A stretch of DNA of 64,000 bases, taken from Akkermansiaceae bacterium UBA7331. Lineage in GTDB: Bacteria; Verrucomicrobiota; Verrucomicrobiia; Verrucomicrobiales; Akkermansiaceae. Numbering within the stretch: the stretch's first letter is position 1; every line of letters starts with the position of its first letter. The stretch is taken from contig DKPP01000011.1 in the NCBI GenBank assembly GCA_002471255.1, positions 188,922 through 252,921 of the forward strand, given 5' to 3'. A program made the position numbers and the translations under genes. The notes under the pieces were generated by a model. It ran no database searches. It saw nothing but the letters and a program-made list of their open reading frames with translations, and was not told where the DNA came from. Below, piece by piece: positions 1 to 7,446 of the stretch.

Positions 1-500
1 GGATTTGGTTTTACCGGATAATTATCATCACGGCATACTACACAGATAAATCGGTCGTAAATACCCAATTTTTTAAGCCATCCATCTACCCAGCGGTGTG
101 ATGAACTTGATGCTACGGCGATAGGTAGTCCACGACGTTGGCATTCGTCAAGTACTTCCAAAGCTCCTCTTAATAATCCTGCATGGGTGAGGTCATCTAC
201 GATTTCCTCTTGGCGTTTGGCATTAATCTGATCCCAATCGTAGGTATCTCCGGTTAAGGATTCCAAATGATTTGCCGGATTCCAATGAGTGTATCCGCTG
301 CCTAAGCATTGATTGAATAAATCAAGTGGAAGCTCATGACCATGATGCTCAAATACTCGCACCCAAGATGAGTAAATGGCCATTTCAGTATCGACTAAAA
401 GTCCGTCAAAATCGAAAATGACTGCTTGAGCGTCTTGAAAAAGTTTTTTTGCTTCTTCCGGGCGGCTAGGGATTTTCGTTTTATTAAGATTTGTGTTCAT
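1..500 (-). CDS. HAD-IA family phosphatase / beta-phosphoglucomutase-like hydrolase (3' end outside the window)
   Basis: The visible N-terminal 166 residues carry HAD motif I (DFDGLLVDTE, about residues 30-39, with both Asp) and the motif II serine region (AVASSSSHRW, about residue 132) around a helical cap. This is the layout of class IA HAD phosphatases and phosphosugar mutases such as PgmB. The likely substrate is a small phosphorylated sugar, which is inferred only from the family. The ATG at 500 lies inside the last codons of the upstream permease gene, a 17-bp overlap that suggests translational coupling. Motifs III and IV are beyond the window, so the choice between phosphatase and mutase cannot be made. 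Confidence 0.85.
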   Translation of the reverse strand, partial: MNTNLNKTKIPSRPEEAKKLFQDAQAVIFDFDGLLVDTEMAIYSSWVRVFEHHGHELPLDLFNQCLGSGYTHWNPANHLESLTGDTYDWDQINAKRQEEIVDDLTHAGLLRGALEVLDECQRRGLPIAVASSSSHRWVDGWLKKLGIYDRFICVVCRDDNYPVKPN

Positions 501-1875
501 GTCGATGTTTTAACCAAGATTGAGTAGCCTCTAAAATACTACGATGGGCCAATTTCGATTGGAAAAGTTTAATGCCGATAATTAAGTACAGAATGTTTGG
601 CATCCATGCTCCGAGCCATGGCGGTAAATAACCTGCCGAAGCCATCGTTGGGAAGAACTCATACAAAAATAGCATGAAAGCCGCCAAGAAGATCGCAATG
701 CCAATGCCCGCCATCGGTGAGCGTCTTTGGAAAGTGATAGCAGAGGGAATGGCGATAAAAGTTAAAATAATACAGGAAAATACTTTGGCTATACGTACAT
801 GCCACTCCGTGCGCATCATGCGACGTATTTTCGCATTGGTATCGGTTTTTAAGGTTTCTAAGAGGTCAGGTGTGCCATAGCTCTCAGTTTTGGTGGTCGG
901 GGCAATGATTTGCCAAGGAGTTTCTTCAAAAGGAAGTTCGCAATTTCCGGTAGGAACGGTCTCAAAAGTCGGTATTTTTGTTAAATCCTGATCTCGTAAA
1001 TCATGGTGTACGCGTTTAACCGCATCTTTGAATGACCATAGGCGAGACTCTGCGTTCCATGATGCTTCCTTGGCGATCAATTCATACTCCAATTTGCCCG
1101 GTGCGCTAAATTGTTCGATATGAACGTTTTTGATAGGTCTGCCGGGATTGTCGATATAAGCGGGCTCACCTATGCGCCAAATACGTTTTTGGGTATCGTT
1201 TTTAAAGACGCTTCCTCTTGGCGGTGCATCTTTGTTGCTTTGAGCTGAGATGGAATCAAATAGTAAAGTCCGATATAAAGTGGCATTGGGCGCCCAGTGA
1301 AATCCGAAAATACCAAAATAAAGTGCAACAAAGGAAGAACCGATTAAAATAGGTAAATTGATCCTCAATAGGGATTTGCCGGATTGCAACATACCTGTGA
1401 TTTCACTACCTGCAGATAACTTTGATAGACACCATAAGGTACCCATTAAAAGAGTGTAGGGTAAGATCAAATTCATGATCATTGGCATTTGTGCCAGATA
1501 AAATCTTACCGACGATAATACCGGATTAGGTAAATCCATCAAATCATTCACATTCTCCGCAAAATCCCCTAGGATAAAGATGGTAATAAGAATCGCCGTA
1601 CACATAAAAAATGCCTCCATCCATAATCGACTTACATATCGATCCATAATGTCGGCACACTGATAAATGATGGAAATGACAAAAGGTAAAAAACACGCTA
1701 CGGCGATTAAGTACGGGCGCATTTGTTGGGCAAACGGGTATTCGGATGGTCTGCCGGGAATTTCCCATTGCATTTGAGCCCATTCTTTATTCATCAAGAT
1801 ATATGCGCCTACAATGCCTAGTATAAGGAAAATGGCTGTAGGAGTCCAACGTCGGATAGCTTGCATAATCGGCAT
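484..1875 (-). CDS. LptF/LptG-family (YjgP/YjgQ) permease with N-terminal two-helix extension
   Basis: This is an integral membrane protein of the lipopolysaccharide-export permease family, which works with LptB to extract LPS from the inner membrane. The family signature starts about 75 residues into the protein (DRYVSRLWMEAFFM, then hydrophobic helices, GTLWCLSKLSAGSEITGMLQSG). A periplasmic domain of about 140 residues and three C-terminal helices follow. About 463 residues is longer than the usual 360. The excess is an N-terminal segment with two more predicted membrane spans. The start at 1875 (MPIMQ) is preferred because the 24 codons upstream, from an ATG at 1947, do not look protein-like. 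LptF and LptG cannot be told apart here. Confidence 0.85.
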   Translation of the reverse strand: MPIMQAIRRWTPTAIFLILGIVGAYILMNKEWAQMQWEIPGRPSEYPFAQQMRPYLIAVACFLPFVISIIYQCADIMDRYVSRLWMEAFFMCTAILITIFILGDFAENVNDLMDLPNPVLSSVRFYLAQMPMIMNLILPYTLLMGTLWCLSKLSAGSEITGMLQSGKSLLRINLPILIGSSFVALYFGIFGFHWAPNATLYRTLLFDSISAQSNKDAPPRGSVFKNDTQKRIWRIGEPAYIDNPGRPIKNVHIEQFSAPGKLEYELIAKEASWNAESRLWSFKDAVKRVHHDLRDQDLTKIPTFETVPTGNCELPFEETPWQIIAPTTKTESYGTPDLLETLKTDTNAKIRRMMRTEWHVRIAKVFSCIILTFIAIPSAITFQRRSPMAGIGIAIFLAAFMLFLYEFFPTMASAGYLPPWLGAWMPNILYLIIGIKLFQSKLAHRSILEATQSWLKHRHEHKS

Positions 1876-2064
1876 AAAATGGGCTGAGCTCGCAGAGTGC
1901 CAGAAAATTGACCGAAAGGAAAGCCTGAATTTCCTGCATGCCGGCATCCGATGGCTTATTGATTTATCGTGCTGAGTTTATTATGGAGTTTAAAGCTTCG
2001 GTTTTATCGGGCTCATTCTCTTTTTTATCGCACTTTATGCAAAACATTTTATCATCCTTGCATT

Positions 2065-2481
2065 ATGTTAAAAGGCATATCTCCTCTAATTAGCCCTGAG
2101 CTATTAAAGACCTTGGCTGAAATGGGCCATGGTGATGAAATCGTTTTCTCAGACGCTCATTTCCCCGGTCATACCTTCAATTCCCGAGTCATTCGTGCTG
2201 ATGGGTTGCAAGTCGCCGATTTGTTAAAAGCAGTCATTCCTCTATTTGAGTTAGATGCCTACGCACCTCCGGTCATCATGATGGAAGCAGTAGCAGGCGA
2301 TAGCTTGGACCCTTCCGTTGAGACTAGGTATTGCCAAGCTTTAGGTTTTACAGGCGAAGTTTATCGTGAAGAACGCTACGCTTTTTATGAACGTGCAAAG
2401 CAAGCTTACGCCGTCGTCGTCACCGGAGAACTAGCCAAATATGGCAACGTGATCCTAAAAAAAGGTGTCACTCCGGCCTGA
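2065..2481 (+). CDS. fucU: L-fucose mutarotase (FucU/RbsD family)
   Basis: The product interconverts the alpha and beta anomers of L-fucose so that fucose released from glycans can enter the isomerase pathway. The 138-residue protein opens with MLKGISPLISPELLK, then AEMGHGDEIVFSDAHFPG, which is the family N-terminus with its catalytic histidine region, and ends at the usual length. The start at 2065 was chosen because it matches the family N-terminus; an in-frame ORF extends to 1969 but adds 32 unlikely residues. No other fucose genes are nearby. The last 33 codons and about 80 bp after the stop occur again, degenerate, at 7270-7446. Confidence 0.93.
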   Translation: MLKGISPLISPELLKTLAEMGHGDEIVFSDAHFPGHTFNSRVIRADGLQVADLLKAVIPLFELDAYAPPVIMMEAVAGDSLDPSVETRYCQALGFTGEVYREERYAFYERAKQAYAVVVTGELAKYGNVILKKGVTPA

Positions 2482-2560
2482 TTTGTTCGCAGACGGGGAA
2501 TAAATCCCCCATTACTCACACAATAATGTGATACACGGTTGTTCCACGGGTAGTGACTTT
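2381..2560 (+). repeat. Direct repeat, copy 1 (fucU 3' end plus downstream)
   Basis: This stretch covers the last 33 codons of fucU, its stop codon and about 80 bp beyond. It is recognisably repeated in the same orientation at 7270-7446. The best-conserved part spans the stop codon (tgatttgttcgcaga identical in both). The two copies bracket about 4.7 kb holding all seven small secreted-protein genes. They could be a duplication left by insertion at the fucU 3' end or a remnant of a second fucU gene. Confidence 0.8.
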
Positions 2561-3184
2561 GAGTCGCAACCCGTGGACTGGGTAGATTATTTTAGAAGCC
2601 CGAAGTACACATCGAAGGTGTATCGTCTCTTGGTTCCGGCATGATTGCTTCCCTCACCGTATAGGATAATAAGGTTTGCTTGTGCTGCGCTGAAAATCAA
2701 CTGCCTTTGTTTAAAAAGTATCTTAAACACCATTCTTTTTTGGAGAAATCGTCATTTTTCATATCTATCACACTATCGATTTGTCATAACTTGTTAACTG
2801 GACAAGCGTTCGAACAAATTTTCCGTTTTTTATGAATTTTATGAAAAATAATATTTTATTATCAATTAGTTGTATTGTTTTTTGTTGTCTAGATTAGTTT
2901 TATAAAAACTGTGATTTCAATAATAATGGCAACAAAATTTAGGTTGTCATTTCAACAAATTCATTTTCTATCGTTGACAATATATCATTTGTTTTACACA
3001 GTATTTAATGATGAACAACTCATCTGCTCTTAGTAGTCTATGAATACTTATAGTAAACTTCCTGCCATTTTTTTTGCCCAGACAGCCTTCTTCTCTGTAC
3101 GTGCGTAATCGAATTAGCTGGGAACACACAAAATCTACTGAGACAACAAAAACTTAAAAAACAATGTGAGGCTAAATAATTATT
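2482..3184 (+). other. Gene-free AT-rich stretch between fucU and the secreted-protein island
   Basis: I see no convincing coding region here. The first 80 bp are shared with the degenerate copy near 7400. At 2544-2576 there is a hairpin with an 8-bp stem (ccacgggt / acccgtgg) enclosing a smaller gact/agtc stem. It is not followed by a T-run and is not a classical terminator. From about 2740 the sequence becomes strongly AT-rich. It presumably contains the promoter of the first island gene, but no clean -35/-10 pair can be named. Confidence 0.5.
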
Positions 3185-3607
3185 ATGAATATTCGAAACA
3201 TAACTTTAGCTATAGGCTTTTCCTCTCTAGCCTATTCAAGTATTACATACGCTGAAACGCAAACTGACTCCGATATGCTTATTGTCAATGGGGACGAACC
3301 GGAATTAGGTAATTATGCTACACCTGTTATACTCCCTATAAAAGAAATCGAGAGTATGGAGAAAATGTGGGAGTTGGCGAATGAATATATTCGCAAAAAT
3401 TTTGAAGGATACACTTCAAATTCTCGAGGATTCTTTAAAGAAGATGGGAAATATTTGGTTGTATTTGGTATAAGGAATGATAAAGGTGAAAAAACTATGG
3501 TTTATTTCGATATATCTGACGTTTTATTAAAGCTATCAAAATCTTCTAATAAAAAAACTCAGGAAGAGGCAAAAAAATTGATGGATAGTTACATGGATGA
3601 GAAGTAA
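3185..3607 (+). CDS. Small secreted protein, island family member 1 (P1)
   Basis: I do not recognise this family. The 140-residue product has a signal peptide (about residues 1-24, cleavage near YAE), a short acidic linker, then a conserved layout. That layout is a strand ending in PVILPIKEIE, an amphipathic helix (about 58-72), a W/Y turn, two beta strands separated by a DGK and an NDKGE turn, the motif YFDISDVL, and a lysine-rich C-terminal helix. The same order occurs in the six genes that follow. After the TAA stop the frame stays open for 21 more codons that include CPDC. Low GC. Function unknown; an extracytoplasmic location is the only safe inference. Confidence 0.8.
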   Translation: MNIRNITLAIGFSSLAYSSITYAETQTDSDMLIVNGDEPELGNYATPVILPIKEIESMEKMWELANEYIRKNFEGYTSNSRGFFKEDGKYLVVFGIRNDKGEKTMVYFDISDVLLKLSKSSNKKTQEEAKKLMDSYMDEK

Positions 3608-3673
3608 CGAGATCAATATGACGAAAAATTGAAAAATCAATGTCCTGACTGTAAATATAGTCCCCAAAAATGA
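3608..3673 (+). pseudogene. In-frame tail after the P1 stop codon
   Basis: Directly after the P1 TAA, the same frame reads RDQYDEKLKNQCPDCKYSPQ and one further Lys before a TGA at 3671. It has the composition of a coding tail (charged helix, then a C-x2-C pair). It resembles the Cys-containing tails found in frame behind other members of this cluster. Most likely it is a C-terminal extension cut off by a nonsense mutation; it could be chance. Confidence 0.35.
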
Positions 3674-3679
3674 TATAAA

Positions 3680-4078
3680 ATGAAAAAAACAATCTTAACT
3701 CTGATTTTATCAGCTTCAGTGAGTGGGGTATTGATAGCAGAAGAAACGGTAAAGACCCCTTCATCTGAAAATGATTCCTCAATCTTTTTTGGCAACGCGA
3801 ATAGTTCAGAACCCATACTAATCACAGGGTGCGAATTTCTGCCCCCTCTTCCTGCGGGTACAAAAGGTTCTATAGAATCGCCTTTTACGATCAAAGAATC
3901 CAAAATTGAAAGCTTGGATGATATTGAGGATTTTGTCAAAAAAACAATTCTCAAGAAATACCCTAAATCACAATACAATTATATAAATTATATTTACAAG
4001 GATGACAAAACTCTAGCTTATGGATCTTTTGATCTCGATGAAAAAGTAGGTAGACTATATTTTGATATAACATCCTGA
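3680..4078 (+). CDS. Small secreted protein, island family member 2 (P2), apparently truncated
   Basis: This 132-residue product has a signal peptide (MKKTILTLILSASVSGVLIA) and the family core: a helix (about residues 83-98), a strand pair and LYFDITS at the very end. All relatives continue after this FD(I/V)(S/T) motif into a C-terminal helix. Here a TGA at 4076 ends the protein exactly there, and the missing helix is still encoded in frame beyond it. The gene is therefore probably a nonsense-truncated member, unless the TGA is read through or is a sequencing error. Function unknown. Confidence 0.7.
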   Translation: MKKTILTLILSASVSGVLIAEETVKTPSSENDSSIFFGNANSSEPILITGCEFLPPLPAGTKGSIESPFTIKESKIESLDDIEDFVKKTILKKYPKSQYNYINYIYKDDKTLAYGSFDLDEKVGRLYFDITS

Positions 4079-4201
4079 TATGAAAAGCTTAAAAACAAGG
4101 ATGATAAATATAATAAAATCATCACTAGCATTGAAAAAGCGATGGATATGTGTAGAAACCCAAAGATAACCATTATTGAACCGGATAAAACAGATAATTA
4201 A
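4079..4201 (+). pseudogene. In-frame C-terminal helix of P2 beyond its TGA
   Basis: After the TGA of P2 the frame stays open for 40 codons to a TAA at 4199. It reads YEKLKNKDDKYNKIITS, then IEKAMDMCRNP and onward. This aligns with the C-terminal helix of P1 (LLKLSKSSNKKTQEEAKKLMDS), so the segment is the normal end of the protein. One base separates P2 from a full-length gene of about 173 codons. Confidence 0.55.
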
Positions 4202-4203
4202 CA

Positions 4204-4617
4204 ATGAAAAAATTATTATTCATATTGGCCTGTAGCATTAATTTAGCGTACTCATCTCAAGAGACAGAACAGGCGAATCCACCAAAAGTGGTTGTTATGT
4301 CAGAAGATACTGAAATATCAGTTCAAAACATCAAAAACCCAATCATTATTGATTCAAAAAAAATTGATAATATTGAGCAATTGAATAACAACATTAATGA
4401 TTACATTAAGAATAATTACGATGGATGGCGTCGTGTTGGTAGGGCTATGTTTAACAAAGATGGTAAATATATGCTGTGGTGTATGATAGCAAATGATGAA
4501 CATCGCTTAATTACATTAGCCTTTGATGTATCTTCTGTATTTAATCGTCTTTTAAAATCTAATGAAAAAGAAGTTAGAGAAGAAATCAATAATTACCTCG
4601 ATGAGCTTAAGCATTAA
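4204..4617 (+). CDS. Small secreted protein, island family member 3 (type A1)
   Basis: 137 residues with a short signal peptide (MKKLLFILACSINLAYSS). The family core follows: NPIIIDSKKID, helix, NYDGW, two strands around NKDGKYMLWC and NDEHRLITL, the motif AFDVSSVFNRLL, and a C-terminal helix. The 5' half, including 12 bp before the ATG, is nearly identical to the third A-type gene at 5959. The spacing of only 2 bp from the P2 tail suggests co-transcription. Function unknown. Confidence 0.8.
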   Translation: MKKLLFILACSINLAYSSQETEQANPPKVVVMSEDTEISVQNIKNPIIIDSKKIDNIEQLNNNINDYIKNNYDGWRRVGRAMFNKDGKYMLWCMIANDEHRLITLAFDVSSVFNRLLKSNEKEVREEINNYLDELKH

Positions 4618-4773
4618 TCATCATAAGAATCATTAAATTAAATCAGTTTCAAGTCTTTCTATCTATTCGGTGGAATAATTGCTAATAAGTATAACATAAA
4701 CCGTGAAAATAAAATGTTTACAGAAGAAAGTCCTGAGTTTGGCTGTAAATAAACAAAAAATAAACAATAAACA

Positions 4774-5208
4774 ATGAAAATACCATTATTAATGTTAATA
4801 TTAGCCTGCGGTATGAATTTATCATATTCTGATGAGAAAGCAGGGCCGCAACAGGAAATAGTTATTACAGAAGAGATAACGAAATCTGTAAACAACATGT
4901 CGAATCCTATTATTATTGATTCCAAAGAAATTGATAGTATCGACCAACTAGAGAAATATATTGATGAATATATCAATAAAAATCATGAAGGGTGGTCTCG
5001 ATCTGTGATGGCATTAGAAGAAGGCAAAAACAAATACATACTCCATTGTGGTATTAGAAATGAAGATGGTAAAGTTGTGGCATTGAGTTTTGATGTAACA
5101 TCAGTATTTGATCGACTTCTAAAATCTAGTGACCAGGCAGTTCGAGAAGAAATAAATAAATTCCTTAGCGAATTTAAAACTTCATCATCATCTGAAACAT
5201 CAAATTAA
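4774..5208 (+). CDS. Small secreted protein, island family member 4 (type A2)
   Basis: 144 residues. A signal peptide (MKIPLLMLILACGMNLSYS) precedes the same core as A1: NPIIIDSKEID, helix, NHEGW, strands, SFDVTSVFDRLLKSSDQ, C-terminal helix, Ser-rich end. From the codons for FDV to well past the stop, the DNA is nearly identical to the A3 gene at 5959; before that point it differs strongly. This places a recombination junction inside the coding region. Function unknown. Confidence 0.8.
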   Translation: MKIPLLMLILACGMNLSYSDEKAGPQQEIVITEEITKSVNNMSNPIIIDSKEIDSIDQLEKYIDEYINKNHEGWSRSVMALEEGKNKYILHCGIRNEDGKVVALSFDVTSVFDRLLKSSDQAVREEINKFLSEFKTSSSSETSN

Positions 5209-5259
5209 ATTAAGTTTAAGGCTTTTTATTTATTGGCTGTAAAGAAACGAAAAACATAA

Positions 5260-5379
5260 ATTAAAAGAAAGCAGCAATTACAAAAAGCGGCTCAAGATGA
5301 AGCATTAAAAAAAGCGAGGAACGAAGAGCTTCTTCCTGAATGCGAACGTAAAGGTTGCAACGGAACTGATAAAAAATAG
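5260..5379 (+). pseudogene. Decayed in-frame coding tail after A2
   Basis: The frame of A2, continued past its stop and a second TAA, opens for 39 codons without an ATG. It encodes a Lys/Gln/Glu-rich helix and the end ELLPECERKGCNGTDKK. The C-x4-C ending recalls the CPDC tail behind P1. A nearly identical copy lies at 6445-6564. It looks like the remnant of a longer gene, perhaps an ancestral C-terminal extension of the family. A short non-ATG ORF is less likely. Confidence 0.35.
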
Positions 5380-5392
5380 AAAGTAACAACAG

Positions 5393-5845
5393 ATGAAACA
5401 ATTGATTAAATTACCACTAACAATGGTATCATTAGGTGCCCTACTGGGCTTGACACATGGGGAAGATGCTCCTTCCGATTCACCTAATCCACCTAGATCG
5501 GCAGCTGAGATAATGGAGCAGCAACTGAGGCAACAAGGAAATAGGAAAAATCCGGAAAAGTTGGATGCTCAGACCATCAAGACATTCGACCAAATGATGA
5601 AGGCAATAAATGATTATGTTCGAAAACATCTTCCTAATAGGAAAGTGCAGGGTCGTTCCATGAATCTAGATGGCGAGCCTTACGTTTTAGCATTGGCTAC
5701 ATTTGATGAGAAAGGTGATATGATTATGGCCCATTTTGATCTTACAGATGTTATTAATCGAATTAATAAGTCTTCGGACGAAGAAAGTAAAAAGAAACTC
5801 GCTGAATTTCTGGAAGTATTTAAATCCGTTCAAGGATCGAAATAG
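5393..5845 (+). CDS. Small secreted protein, island family member 5 (type B1)
   Basis: 150 residues. The signal peptide is MKQLIKLPLTMVSLGALLGLTHG; a Pro/Ser linker and a polar helix (AAEIMEQQLRQQ) follow. The family core is present: LDAQTIKTFDQMMKAINDYV, two strands around LDGEPYVLAL and EKGDMIMAHFDLTDVINRI, then a Lys/Glu-rich helix. The FDLTDV motif and the helix-strand-strand-helix order tie it to the A and P types although overall identity is low. It is paired with the upstream A gene, and this A-B pair is duplicated downstream. Function unknown. Confidence 0.8.
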   Translation: MKQLIKLPLTMVSLGALLGLTHGEDAPSDSPNPPRSAAEIMEQQLRQQGNRKNPEKLDAQTIKTFDQMMKAINDYVRKHLPNRKVQGRSMNLDGEPYVLALATFDEKGDMIMAHFDLTDVINRINKSSDEESKKKLAEFLEVFKSVQGSK

Positions 5846-5958
5846 TTGGTTGTTTATTAACTAGTCATGAAATAATGCTACATGCTCTGGCGAGTTGTTA
5901 ACATCCCGTCTAAACCACTGTAGGTAGTATCTTGCACAAATACAACAGATAATTAATA

Positions 5959-6393
5959 ATGAAAACATTATTATTCATATTGGCTTGTAGTATTAATTTA
6001 GCGTACTCATCTCAAGAGACAGACCAGACGAATCCACCAAAAGTGGTTGTTATTTCAGAAGATACTAAAATATCAGTTCAAAACATCAAAAACCCAATCA
6101 TCATTGATTCAAAACAAATCAATGACATTGATCAATTGCATACCTACATTGATGAATATCTTCGTAAACATCATGATGGATGGCATCTGGTAGGAAACGC
6201 TATGGATACAGAAGCAAATAAATATATGCTATGGTGTACTATTGCGAATGATGCCGATCGTGTTATTACATTAGTCTTTGATGTAACATCAGTATTTGAT
6301 CGACTTCTAAAATCTAGTGACCAGTCAGTTCGAGAAGAAATCAATAAATTTCTTAGCGAATTTAAAACTTCATCATTCGAAACATCACATTAG
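5959..6393 (+). CDS. Small secreted protein, island family member 6 (type A3, A1/A2 mosaic)
   Basis: 144 residues with signal peptide and family core as in A1 and A2. Its first two thirds, together with the 12 bp before the ATG, follow A1 (for example SINLAYSSQET, NPPKVVV). From the codons for FDVTSVFDRLLKSSDQ onward it follows A2. The switch falls within the shared stretch at 6277-6285. It is therefore a recombinant of the two neighbouring genes. Codons for residues 75-100 match neither parent well. Function unknown. Confidence 0.8.
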   Translation: MKTLLFILACSINLAYSSQETDQTNPPKVVVISEDTKISVQNIKNPIIIDSKQINDIDQLHTYIDEYLRKHHDGWHLVGNAMDTEANKYMLWCTIANDADRVITLVFDVTSVFDRLLKSSDQSVREEINKFLSEFKTSSFETSH

Positions 6394-6444
6394 ATTAAGT
6401 TTAAGGCTTTTTATCTATTGGTTGTAGAGAAACGAAAAACATAA

Positions 6445-6564
6445 ATTAAAAGAAAACAGCAATTACAAGAAGTGGCTCAAGATGAAGCATTAAAAAAAGC
6501 GAGGAACGAAGAGCTTCTTCCTGAATGCGAACGTAAAGGTTGCAACGGAACTGATAAAAAATAG
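6445..6564 (+). pseudogene. Decayed in-frame coding tail after A3
   Basis: Copy of the 5260-5379 remnant, again in frame with the A gene before it and again lacking a start codon. It keeps the ending ELLPECERKGCNGTDKK with two differences upstream (QEVAQ instead of QKAAQ). Confidence 0.35.
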
Positions 6565-6577
6565 AAAGTAACAACAG

Positions 6578-7042
6578 ATGAAACAATTGATTAAATTACC
6601 ACTAACAATGGTATCATTAGGTGCCCTACTGGGCTTGGCATATGGGGAAGATGCGCCTTCCGATTCACCTAATCCACCTAGATCAGCAGCTGAGATAATG
6701 GAGCAGCAACTGAGGCAGCAAGGAAATAGGAAAAATCCGGAAAAGTTGGATGCCCAGACTATCAAGACATTCGACCAAATGATGAAGGCAATAAATGATT
6801 ATGTTCGAAAACATCTTCCTAATAGGGAAGTGAAAAGCCGGTACCTGACTCTAGACGAAGAGCCTTACATTTTGGAGTTGGGTACATTTGATGAGAAGCA
6901 TGATATGATTTTGGTTTATTTTGATCTTACAGATGTTATTAATCAAATTAATAAGTCTTCGGACGAAGAAAGTAAAAAGAAACTCGCTGAATTTCTGGAA
7001 GTGTTTAAGTCCGATCAAGAATCATTGAAGTCTGATCGATGA
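6578..7042 (+). CDS. Small secreted protein, island family member 7 (type B2)
   Basis: 154 residues. Signal peptide, Pro/Ser linker, polar helix and C-terminal helix are almost identical to B1. The central strand region is not: where B1 has KVQGRSMNLDGEPYVLALAT and MIMAHFDL, B2 has EVKSRYLTLDEEPYILELGT and MILVYFDL. Nearly all codon differences there change the residue, while those outside are mostly silent. The C-terminus is extended by the small insertion. Function unknown; the pattern suggests a variable interaction surface. Confidence 0.8.
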   Translation: MKQLIKLPLTMVSLGALLGLAYGEDAPSDSPNPPRSAAEIMEQQLRQQGNRKNPEKLDAQTIKTFDQMMKAINDYVRKHLPNREVKSRYLTLDEEPYILELGTFDEKHDMILVYFDLTDVINQINKSSDEESKKKLAEFLEVFKSDQESLKSDR

Positions 7043-7175
7043 TCGAAATAGTTGCTTGTTTATTAACTAGTCATGAAATAATGCTACATGCTCTGGCGAT
7101 TTGTTCTCATCCCGTCTAAACCACGGTAGGTAGTATCTTAGTTGCAAAGGCATTTTTCTAGAGTTGAGAGTAATC

Positions 7176-7213
7176 AAATAGGCTATCGAATATCATGATT
7201 CGATAGCCTATTT
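7176..7213. repeat. Perfect 16-bp inverted repeat (hairpin)
   Basis: Arms aaataggctatcgaat and attcgatagcctattt pair perfectly around a 6-nt loop. It lies 130 bp after the last island gene. It could end transcription of the island in either direction, although the T-run is only three to four bases. A protein-binding or recombination site is the alternative. Confidence 0.6.
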
Positions 7214-7269
7214 AATGAATAATTATTCTTATCTTGCCAACTAGAATATTTATCGTAAAAAATGTTACA

Positions 7270-7446
7270 CTTTTTATGTCCGTGCAAAGCGAGCTTACGC
7301 CATCGCTGTCTCGCAGAACAAGCTAAATATGGTAACTTGATCTTAAAAACGGAGTTACTTCTTTGTGATTTGTTCGCAGATGAGGGATAAATCCTCTATC
7401 ACTCACAAAATATCATGATATATGGTGTTCTAAGGGTAGTGGTTTT
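7270..7446 (+). repeat. Direct repeat, copy 2 (degenerate copy of the fucU 3' end)
   Basis: Recognisable from ctttttatg through the fucU stop region (tgatttgttcgcag) to ggtagtg. Substitutions and small indels break the reading frame. It marks the far boundary of the AT-rich secreted-protein island; the trp leader begins about 120 bp later. Confidence 0.8.

Larger units (their letters stand above)
5088..5933 (+). repeat. Tandem duplication, copy 1 (A2 3' end + decayed tail + B1 + downstream)
   Basis: The stretch from the FDV codons of A2 to the sequence after B1 ending in taggtagtatctt is repeated at 6276-7139. The genes in the two copies are offset by 1,185 bp. Identity looks very high outside the central part of the B gene. 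Confidence 0.9.
6276..7139 (+). repeat. Tandem duplication, copy 2 (A3 3' end + decayed tail + B2 + downstream)
   Basis: Second copy of the 5088-5933 unit. It differs by scattered mostly silent changes, a cluster of amino-acid-changing differences in the middle of B2, and an insertion of roughly 20 bp near the B2 stop. That insertion moves the end of the protein; the older stop context gatcgaaatag is still present after the new TGA. Confidence 0.9.

Noticed and set aside
4204..4260. Lipobox (ILAC) in the signal peptides of the A-type secreted proteins
   Set aside because: The Cys would come after only nine residues with Leu at -2; a normal signal peptide cut further on is more likely.
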